In this document: piece by piece, positions 7,943 to 12,489 of the stretch | Layout: each line of letters begins with the position of its first letter | Position numbering within the stretch: the first letter of the stretch is position 1 | Origin: Patescibacteria group bacterium | GTDB taxonomy: Bacteria > Patescibacteriota > Minisyncoccia > Minisyncoccales > PEYH01 | Direction of reading: 5' to 3' | Assembly: GCA_018901715.1 (NCBI GenBank) | Contig: JAHIEL010000046.1 | Coordinates: forward strand, 1-12,489 | DNA: 12,489 nt | Translations under genes and position numbers: made by a program | Notes under the pieces: generated by a model | What the model was told of the DNA's origin: nothing | The model's database searches: none | What the model saw: only the letters and a program-made list of their open reading frames with translations

Positions 7943-8680
7943 CTATATTCTTTTTATTAGATTGATATCAATCTTTTTTTCATCTGCTTGAACATACGAA
8001 ATTTTATCTTCTGTAAAACTAAACATTCTAAATACTTTTGCGAGAATTAAATATGTTGTCTTCGCAACTCCATCGTCGTTAGAAATATCAAGTGGATCAA
8101 TCGGTAAATTTGATTCTGTGTCTAAGCCAATTGGATTCATTTCGTATGAAATTATAACTTGATCTTTTACCCCCATTAACTTTTCATTATCTAAAACATA
8201 GTTATTATCCATACCAATAAAACCAAATTTGCAAATAATTTTTTCTGGATTTTTTATATCTTCAAGCGATCTTCTCAGTAATGCTACACTATTATAGGTA
8301 AATTCAATTAACGCAGTGGTATTTATTTTAACCCTGTCCCCTTTTAATGTACTTTGAATGCTAGAATTGGCCCAACATAAAAATGACTCTGATACTGTGC
8401 CCTGAACTATAATATGCCCATTTTCTAAAATCTTGACTCGTTTTGTATCGTCTTGATACTCAAGGCCATTTAATCTAATCATATATTGCACATTTCTAGG
8501 TAGCGTCCATCCACCAAAACGAAATCCTTGCATTTCATGCTCTAAAAAATGCTTAATTGATCCTTTTTCATTTAAGAATAAGGTTCGAAATTCTGATTCA
8601 GAACCATCTTCACCGATTATTGAAAAACCAATATAGTAGAATGGTTGTGGGAAAATTGTATCTTTTTGTTGTGCCATCAT
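7943..8680 (-). CDS. Hypothetical protein, partner of the AlbA_2 gene
   Basis: This 245-aa soluble protein is not recognised. It lacks membrane segments or a signal peptide. The N-terminal two thirds look beta-rich (FYYIGFSIIGEDGSESEF; ILENGHIIVQGTVSESFLCW), and the C-terminal third is mixed. There is no Walker, HD, PD-(D/E)xK or HNH motif. Its start overlaps the AlbA_2 stop (ATGA, 8677-8680), a classic coupling arrangement. Two ATG codons are adjacent; AAGGA sits 3 nt before the first and 6 nt before the second, so initiation at 8677 is somewhat more likely. The tight coupling suggests that it and the AlbA_2 protein act together, possibly as halves of what other genomes could encode as one chain. 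That idea is inference. Confidence 0.75.
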   Translation of the reverse strand: MMAQQKDTIFPQPFYYIGFSIIGEDGSESEFRTLFLNEKGSIKHFLEHEMQGFRFGGWTLPRNVQYMIRLNGLEYQDDTKRVKILENGHIIVQGTVSESFLCWANSSIQSTLKGDRVKINTTALIEFTYNSVALLRRSLEDIKNPEKIICKFGFIGMDNNYVLDNEKLMGVKDQVIISYEMNPIGLDTESNLPIDPLDISNDDGVAKTTYLILAKVFRMFSFTEDKISYVQADEKKIDINLIKRI

Positions 8681-9288
8681 AGATCCTTTTTGATATCGTA
8701 ACGCATTCCTAATAAAATACTTTTTTTTGTTTTACCAATTAATTTTTCAGTATTATCAAGTATTTTCGCTGATGCACCAGTAAGATTTTTCAGATATCTT
8801 TCAAAATAAATACCTTGATGCACTAATTCATGCAGATACTCTATGTGAAATCTTATGGCTCTGTCATACGTTCTTATATAGTAAGCAATATACTCTCGAT
8901 TAACCGCAGTTTTTTTAACAAAATATGGTTTTCCTTCTTCGTTTTTATTTATCTTGAACACAAGAAACTTTTTCTTATCGTCAGTTGTTATTTGCTCGTT
9001 TGAAATAAATGTCCCAATATTATTAGGATAAATATACTCGGAAAATATTGAGTACACACTATCCATATTAGGAAAATCAACTATGCCTTTCGCATCTTTC
9101 ACAAATTCCAGCGCATGCGTGATTGGCTTTTCAGTTTCACATCCAATAATCAAGTAACCGCCATCATTATTTATAAAAGCAGTTACATCTTTGCAAAGCT
9201 CATGTTTCTCATTTGGATCATGCAAATTATAAAAAGATCCTTTCGCGTCAAAAAAATCATTTTCAGCATATTCGATCAACTGTTTCAT
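8677..9288 (-). CDS. AlbA_2 (Schlafen-like) domain protein
   Basis: This protein carries the AlbA_2 (Schlafen AlbA_2) nucleic-acid-binding fold. The early EYAENDFFDAKG stretch (residues 6-17) corresponds to the family's E...(E/D)-x-K motif, and DVTAFINNDGGYLIIGC (34-50) is its hallmark 'D-x-x-AFaN-x-GG-x-l-x-iG' strand-turn. In this family acidic residues of the first motif can serve RNase activity (Schlafen proteins), and other members act as transcription regulators or in defence. The C-terminal half (EYLHELVHQGIYFERYL) is helical. I chose the ATG at 9288 (203 aa) because AAGGAG lies 6 nt upstream and the domain aligns from there. The frame stays open upstream to a TTG at 9462, overlapping vsr by 43 bp, with in-frame ATGs at 9375 and 9345, so a longer form is possible. 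It overlaps the next gene by 4 bp. Confidence 0.8.
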   Translation of the reverse strand: MKQLIEYAENDFFDAKGSFYNLHDPNEKHELCKDVTAFINNDGGYLIIGCETEKPITHALEFVKDAKGIVDFPNMDSVYSIFSEYIYPNNIGTFISNEQITTDDKKKFLVFKINKNEEGKPYFVKKTAVNREYIAYYIRTYDRAIRFHIEYLHELVHQGIYFERYLKNLTGASAKILDNTEKLIGKTKKSILLGMRYDIKKDL

Positions 9289-9294
9289 TTTCTT

Positions 9295-9300
9295 CTCCTT
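9295..9300 (-). promoter_or_regulatory. Strong Shine-Dalgarno deciding the AlbA_2 start
   Basis: On the minus strand AAGGAG precedes ATG 9288 with a 6-nt spacer. It is the best ribosome site in the island, where most starts have none. The same codons could also encode KEK in a longer product. Confidence 0.5.
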
Positions 9301-9419
9301 AATTATTTGCTCTAATTTTTCAATTGTAAGTGGCTCTTTTATCATAATTCTTAATTCAAACCCAAAAATCTCCATAACTTTGGAATTGATTTTGAATAAA
9401 TAAACTCCAATATTTTTAT

Positions 9420-9800
9420 CTATAAAATTCTTGAGGCGGTTTTTTGTATTTCGTGTCCCCAAACCCTGATAACTTTCCAGCCAATTTTTTTGTAGTGTCG
9501 GTTTACTTCCTTATCCCGCTTTTTGTTTCTTTCTATTTTTTCGGTCCAGTATTTTTTTCTCGTCGCCGGCAAACGACAATGTCGTTTGCAACCGTGCCAA
9601 AAACAAGAATCTACAAATATAACAGTCTTATATCTTTTTAAAACCAAATCCGGCTTGCCAAAATACTTCGTCGGGTTTTTTCTGTATCTAAAACCGGCTT
9701 TCCAAATCGCTTTTCTAAAATCAACCTCAATCTTGCTGTCTTTACTTCTAACTTTAGACATCATTTCACTTCTTTTCTTTTTGGAAACTGTGTCTGCCAT
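9420..9800 (-). CDS. vsr: Very short patch repair (Vsr) endonuclease
   Basis: Vsr nicks DNA 5' of a T:G mismatch produced when 5-methylcytosine deaminates, and so protects the sites methylated by the neighbouring enzyme. The 126-aa length is slightly below that of E. coli Vsr (156), with the C-terminus shorter. Visible motifs: the N-terminal KKKRSEMMSKVRSKDSKIE helix that opens this family, catalytic aspartate in GKPDLVL (D51), and FVDSCFWHGCKRHC (62-75), which holds the zinc-binding Cys/His set and the aromatic residues that insert beside the mismatch. D64 stands where E. coli has a histidine. The closing strand is VIRVWGHEI (110-118), with His/Glu where E. coli Vsr has a zinc-ligand cysteine. 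The gene starts 3 bp after the restriction endonuclease stop, so it belongs to the same operon. Confidence 0.92.
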   Translation of the reverse strand: MADTVSKKKRSEMMSKVRSKDSKIEVDFRKAIWKAGFRYRKNPTKYFGKPDLVLKRYKTVIFVDSCFWHGCKRHCRLPATRKKYWTEKIERNKKRDKEVNRHYKKIGWKVIRVWGHEIQKTASRIL

Positions 9801-9803
9801 AAT

Positions 9804-10565
9804 CTAATTATCAAAAAGTTCAACAGGATTTATTTTAAACTGGAGCATCTTTGAAGTATCCCGTCCTGCGTCTCCGCCTTTCCTTTGCATTCCGATTTTT
9901 CCGATTTTTAAACTGCCTTGCGACGTAATTCTGACATTGCCACCTCCGAAAACATTCATAGCTTCGTTAATTGATTTTAGCGTCCATTTGCTCTCGTTGT
10001 TAATTTTTAAAATTACCAAAACCCAATCAGCGGAAAACTCGCCTCTGCCTTTTAATAAATCGGAAACGATTAAAATTTTGTTGTCTTCAAAAAATTTTAC
10101 AATTTTATCTTGATCGCTTTTATCCATTTCGGACAAAAGCATTCTTCTTCTATCTTTTAATCTCCTTTTTGTCGGTTTTATTTCGCCCGTAAAAAGTTTT
10201 AGGATTTTTGTTATATCTTCGGGAATATTCCAAAACTCGACATATTTATCAATCCATCTTTTGTCTATCTGATTAAATCCTTGCGGATTGCTAACGAGTT
10301 TTACTTGCAAATTTTGCAAATCTTCTTGAGATTTTAGTTTGATGACGATCCTCACTCTAACCTGTATGTCGGCTTTGTATTGTCCGCGAACCTTTGACGC
10401 TTTTACATATTCAATATCGCTAATCTTGTAACTCATTGCTCTAAGCCATTTTTGAGCGACTTCGTCTTTCGCCCAATTATTGAATCGGTTTATGACGTCT
10501 TTTTCGTTTTTAAATCCGCCCTTCGCGGTTTTAGAACCTAATTTTATTAAATCTTTTTTTCTCAT
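9804..10565 (-). CDS. Type II restriction endonuclease
   Basis: The protein is 253 aa. Position 4 bp after an m5C methyltransferase and 3 bp before vsr identifies it as the cognate nuclease. The text also resembles a conserved family of Type II enzymes: KGGFKNEKDVINRFNNW near the N-terminus, QVKLVSNPQGFNQIDKRW (87-104), and the C-terminal MQRKGGDAGRDTSKMLQFKI. A probable PD-(D/E)xK active site is D66 (in KADIQV) with Q87-x-K89 (in NLQVKL); the usual second acidic residue would be replaced by glutamine, as in some known PD-(D/E)xK enzymes. E21 may complete the site. It should cut unmethylated foreign DNA at the sequence the methyltransferase protects. The recognition site cannot be predicted here. 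It starts at ATG 10565 without a visible Shine-Dalgarno, suggesting coupling to the methyltransferase. Confidence 0.85.
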   Translation of the reverse strand: MRKKDLIKLGSKTAKGGFKNEKDVINRFNNWAKDEVAQKWLRAMSYKISDIEYVKASKVRGQYKADIQVRVRIVIKLKSQEDLQNLQVKLVSNPQGFNQIDKRWIDKYVEFWNIPEDITKILKLFTGEIKPTKRRLKDRRRMLLSEMDKSDQDKIVKFFEDNKILIVSDLLKGRGEFSADWVLVILKINNESKWTLKSINEAMNVFGGGNVRITSQGSLKIGKIGMQRKGGDAGRDTSKMLQFKINPVELFDN

Positions 10566-10569
10566 AAAT

Positions 10570-11556
10570 TTAGTTTATAAATTTTAATAAACTTTTGCCA
10601 AAAGCATTAACGACATTTACGGTCATAGCGTTTCCTGCTTGGCCTAACAAGTAAATATCGGCGATTTTGCCTTTGATTTCCTTTGATAATTTTTCGGGAA
10701 ATCCCTGCAAGAGCAAAGACTCGTATCCTGACAATCTTCTAAATTTTCCGTCTCTAACATACAATATCCCATGTCTTCCCGTTCGTAAAGTCGGCATTTT
10801 ACCGCGATATAAACGCAGGTCTGATTGACGAGTGTCAATAACCAAAAAATCCTCTTTCAATAATTTCTCGACTGAAAATTTTCCTTTATTGTATTTATTA
10901 TTCAGATATTTCAAAAAAGCTTCATAAGCTCTTTTTTTCTCACTAAACTCCAGTTCGTCGGTGTCTATCAAATAATTTTTGAGCTCTGGTTTATTGACTG
11001 TTTGCGGAAAATTGAACAAAACGTTATCTTTAATCAAATCTTTTCGTATACCGACAAAATAAATTCTTTCTCGCATTTGTGGCACCCCGTAATGTAAACT
11101 GCTTACCAATTTCCAAAAAACTTTATAGCCCGCTTCGTCTAATGCGTCTAAAATTACTTTCATTGATTCGCCGCTTCCGTGATTTAAAAGTCCTTTTACA
11201 TTTTCCAAAATAAAGTATTTTAGATTTTTGGCTTTCATTATATTTATCAAGCCAAAAATAATTTGACCCCTATGATCTTTCATTCCAGTTCTTCGTCCGA
11301 TAACAGAAAAAGTTTGACAAGGAAAACCAGCAATCATTAAATCAAAATTTGGCAGATCGTCAGAATTTATTTTCATCAAATCGCCGTAGTTTTTTTCGTC
11401 TTGCCCAAAAAATTCTCTGTATGTCTTTATGTAAGATTGTGCTATTTCCGAAAATCCGACGCATTTCATTCCCAAATTCTCAAGCCCAATTCTCCCACCA
11501 CCGATTCCAGCGCAAAAATCAATGAATTTTATATTGTTGTTTTTTACTTCTGACAT
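10570..11556 (-). CDS. DNA (cytosine-5-)-methyltransferase
   Basis: This is an m5C methyltransferase that transfers a methyl group from S-adenosylmethionine to C5 of cytosine within the host copies of the restriction site. All core motifs are present: motif I FIDFCAGIGGGRIGLE (11-26), motif IV with the catalytic cysteine GFPCQTFS (C80), motif VI ENV (118-120), motif VIII QMRER (160-164), a target-recognition region (about 190-265), motif IX RLSGYESLLLQGFP, and motif X GQAGNAMTVNV. At 328 aa it is the normal size for a Type II Dcm-like enzyme. It follows the XRE regulator by 3 bp and precedes the nuclease by 4 bp, so methylase is translated before nuclease, a safe order on entering a new host. 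Vsr downstream independently supports cytosine-C5 chemistry. Confidence 0.96.
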   Translation of the reverse strand: MSEVKNNNIKFIDFCAGIGGGRIGLENLGMKCVGFSEIAQSYIKTYREFFGQDEKNYGDLMKINSDDLPNFDLMIAGFPCQTFSVIGRRTGMKDHRGQIIFGLINIMKAKNLKYFILENVKGLLNHGSGESMKVILDALDEAGYKVFWKLVSSLHYGVPQMRERIYFVGIRKDLIKDNVLFNFPQTVNKPELKNYLIDTDELEFSEKKRAYEAFLKYLNNKYNKGKFSVEKLLKEDFLVIDTRQSDLRLYRGKMPTLRTGRHGILYVRDGKFRRLSGYESLLLQGFPEKLSKEIKGKIADIYLLGQAGNAMTVNVVNAFGKSLLKFIN

Positions 11557-11559
11557 AAT

Positions 11560-11769
11560 CTATTTTATAAGATCATTAACACTTACATTTAATCCCCTAG
11601 CAATTTTCTTCAGGGTTTCAATTCGAGGATCTGATGTCGCTCCAGTTTCAATTTTTGTCAAAGTATGCAAAGTAACGCTAGCAAGTTTGGATAACTTATC
11701 TTGCGATATTCCGAGTTTACTTCGGTATTTTTTTATGTTTTTAGATATGACTGGTAAATCACTTGACAT
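11560..11769 (-). CDS. XRE-family HTH regulator, candidate restriction controller (C) protein
   Basis: This 69-aa protein is a single Cro/C1-type helix-turn-helix domain: IKKYRSKLGISQDKLSKLASVTLHTLTKIETG (about 12-43), with helix 2 LSQ-like 'GISQDKLSKLA' and recognition helix 'TLHTLTKIE'. Small XRE proteins encoded first in a restriction-modification operon are usually C proteins, which bind an operator near their own start and delay nuclease expression until the host is methylated. Here the gene is first, 3 bp before the methyltransferase. Unlike many C systems, all genes are on one transcript, so the regulator would control methylase, nuclease and the downstream genes together. A perfect palindrome lies 2 bp upstream of its ATG. 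A plain autorepressor is the alternative. Confidence 0.88.
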   Translation of the reverse strand: MSSDLPVISKNIKKYRSKLGISQDKLSKLASVTLHTLTKIETGATSDPRIETLKKIARGLNVSVNDLIK

Positions 11770-11771
11770 TG

Positions 11772-11787
11772 TAGTAAAGTTTTACTA
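11772..11787. promoter_or_regulatory. Candidate operator for the XRE regulator
   Basis: TAGTAAA-GT-TTTACTA is a perfect 7-bp inverted repeat with a 2-bp centre, 2 bp upstream of the regulator's ATG. A second nested repeat, TAAAG (11775-11779) with CTTTA (11790-11794), overlaps it. It lies in the leader of the upstream promoter and also covers a second -10-like TATAGT (minus strand, 11784-11789), which would give a nearly leaderless transcript. Position fits autoregulation by the HTH protein; binding is inferred. Confidence 0.5.
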
Positions 11788-11825
11788 TACTTTAATTGCA
11801 TTAACTATTTCCACCTGTTGTTATT

Positions 11826-11854
11826 AGTATAAGTAATTTTATTTATTTAGTCAA
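11826..11854 (-). promoter_or_regulatory. Sigma70-type promoter of the restriction-modification operon
   Basis: On the minus strand TTGACT (11849-11854) and TATACT (11826-11831) are separated by exactly 17 bp of AT-rich DNA, one mismatch from consensus in each box. The start point would fall near 11819, giving a leader of about 50 nt before ATG 11769 that contains the palindromic operator. It is the strongest promoter match I found in the window. Confidence 0.65.
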
Positions 11855-11938
11855 AAAAATATTTTTGTTTTTAAGGAGTCCCCCTAATATCGCCCGTGTT
11901 AAATATAGAGAAACAAAGACGACTATTAAAAACAAAAA

Positions 11939-12296
11939 TGAAATCCTGCTGAAAAAAGTTTTGGCGAAGCCAAAAATTAGTAGGCAAAAAGAAAAAGGGG
12001 TGTGGGGAAAATGAATTTTTGCCTACCAAACCATTTTGCCAAAGGCAAACTAGGACGAGAAAGCGTTTCCGCTATTCTGCGTTAGCAGAATATCAAAACA
12101 GAAAAATTTTCGTTTCCTTAATTGAAAAAATTTGCGAGGGGGCTATTAAAAAAATGTTTAGAAAATTTTTATGTTTTGCTCGCCGAAGCAGAGGCGAGCG
12201 GAAACACTGAACAGAATTGTTATTCGTAGAACGGCAATTAAAAATTAATCAGGATTTTCTTCAAAAAAGGTTCGTCCTGCGTTTAGTAAGTTCTGC
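11939..12296 (-). repeat. Right copy of 358-bp structured inverted repeat
   Basis: This is the inverted partner of 3853-4210. Matching arms: hairpin 11959-11975; 11980-11990 with 12016-12026 (11 bp perfect); hairpin 12033-12051; 12065-12072 with 12198-12205; hairpin 12073-12092; 12094-12110 with 12162-12178 (17 bp with one mismatch, perfect in the left copy); and hairpin at about 12179-12198. The hairpin 12033-12051 differs from its left counterpart by three compensatory base-pair swaps. The outer edge encodes QNLLNAGRTFFEENPD then TAA on the minus strand. The inner boundary at 11939 and outer boundary at 12296 are sharp in my alignment. Confidence 0.9.
11952..11975 (-). terminator. Terminator-like hairpin at inner end of right repeat
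   Basis: On the minus strand TTTTGGC-TTC-GCCAAAA (11975-11959) is followed by C and T6 (11957-11952), identical to the left copy. It would end transcripts coming leftwards through the repeat before they reach the operon promoter at 11854-11826, insulating the island. Confidence 0.5.
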
Positions 12297-12448
12297 CAAA
12301 CAAGACATTGCGATTCTTTGGGACGGTTTAATGGCTCGCTCGCCCCGTCTGCGGCGGGGCTTCGCTCGCTAATTTCCCCAATCTTTGCCTTGAATTCAGG
12401 AATTAAATTAAAAGGTTTTATAAATTCAAAAAGAATTTTTTTATCCAT
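12245..12448 (-). CDS. Hypothetical short ORF ending inside the right repeat
   Basis: This 67-aa open frame has no recognised domain. The first third (MDKKILFEFIKPFNLIPEF...) looks protein-like. The middle (ERSPAADGASEP) is simply the translation of a GC-rich palindrome at 12342-12360, suggesting an insertion or a chance frame. The last 17 codons (QNLLNAGRTFFEENPD, stop) lie in the 358-bp repeat and are matched in the left copy, where they end an independent 26-codon frame (ALKGLNFLFQQNLLD...) at 3824-3904. The differences between copies there are one Asp/Asn change, one silent Thr change and a TGA/TAA stop swap, which hints at real coding. It could be a remnant 3' end of a larger lost gene. 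The start has no ribosome site. Confidence 0.3.
   Translation of the reverse strand: MDKKILFEFIKPFNLIPEFKAKIGEISERSPAADGASEPLNRPKESQCLVWQNLLNAGRTFFEENPD
12342..12360. repeat. GC-rich palindrome
   Basis: GCCCCG (12342-12347) and CGGGGC (12355-12360) form a 6-bp stem, and GCTCGC is directly repeated on both sides (12334-12339 and 12364-12369). It is much more GC-rich than its surroundings and similar in style to the palindromes at 60-78, consistent with a small dispersed repeat. Confidence 0.45.
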
Positions 12449-12462
12449 CAGGCGGCGGTTCG

Positions 12463-12479
12463 GCGTTGCAAAGCAACGC
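12463..12479. repeat. Short perfect hairpin at window end
   Basis: GCGTTGC-AAA-GCAACGC is a perfect 7-bp stem with a 3-nt loop, lying upstream of the hypothetical minus-strand ORF. On the minus strand it is not followed by a T-run (GAACCGCC follows), and the plus-strand exit is A-rich, so it is not a clear terminator in either direction. Confidence 0.4.
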
Positions 12480-12489
12480 TAAAAATATA

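Noticed and set aside
9289..9462. Longer AlbA_2 product starting at 9462
   Set aside because: The start codon would be TTG within vsr, with no ribosome site. ATG 9288 has AAGGAG 6 nt upstream and fits the domain start; ATGs at 9375 and 9345 remain possible.
11991..12148. G-quadruplex from the G4/G4/G5 tracts
   Set aside because: Only three tracts, with the third more than 100 bases from the others.
12019..12210. 63-codon plus-strand ORF inside the right repeat
   Set aside because: It opens with TTG, and the same frame in the left copy meets a TAA inside the covarying hairpin (CCA GTC CGC TAA), so it is not conserved.
11939..12296. Group II intron, retron or IS end as identity of the repeat
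   Set aside because: I see no domain V-like AGC helix, no reverse transcriptase, no transposase and no target-site duplication at the outer ends.

Overview
This AT-rich window reads as a piece of an uncultivated, probably Candidate Phyla Radiation (Patescibacteria/Parcubacteria-like) genome. That placement is an inference. It rests on low GC, weak or absent Shine-Dalgarno sites at most starts, small GC-rich palindromes of the GAGCAAAGCGAG kind between genes, and a MacB-like exporter without a visible outer-membrane partner. UGA is used as a stop, which argues against the code-25 lineages. I see no tRNA, rRNA, CRISPR array, transposase or integrase.

Layout. 1-225: noncoding DNA with several hairpins. 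226-3784: a minus-strand three-gene exporter operon, read in the order adaptor (HlyD/MacA-like), ATPase (MacB/LolD-like), permease (MacB/FtsX-like). 3853-4210 and 11939-12296: two copies of a 358-bp element in inverted orientation, about 95% identical by eye with no indels, flanking everything in between. 4211-11938: a defence island read entirely on the minus strand. 12297-12489: a hypothetical ORF running into the right repeat, plus palindromes.

The island starts at its right end with a good sigma70-type promoter (-35 TTGACT, 17 bp, -10 TATACT) and a perfect palindrome next to the first start codon. It continues as a very compact operon: XRE-type regulator (candidate controller protein), m5C DNA methyltransferase, Type II restriction endonuclease, Vsr mismatch endonuclease, an AlbA_2/Schlafen-like protein, an unrecognised 245-aa protein, a frameshifted ~48-aa small protein, and a 194-aa protein with one N-terminal membrane segment. 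After a 287-bp gap comes an 891-aa PHP phosphoesterase fused to an SMC/ABC-type ATPase (TrlF-like), a typical defence-island gene. The methyltransferase and nuclease should form a self-protecting restriction-modification pair, and Vsr repairs T:G mismatches caused by deamination of the methylated cytosine. The downstream AlbA_2, 245-aa and membrane-protein genes have no recognised system and may be a new, co-regulated second defence layer.

The most unusual element is the 358-bp inverted repeat. Each copy can fold into about seven helices, including a nearly gap-free multi-branch junction. The two copies differ by compensatory base-pair changes in one hairpin. Each carries a terminator-like hairpin followed by T6 pointing into the island, and each opens at its outer edge with the same short coding tail (...AGRTFFEENPD-stop). 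It therefore looks like a repeated 'gene 3' end + structured RNA + terminator' module.
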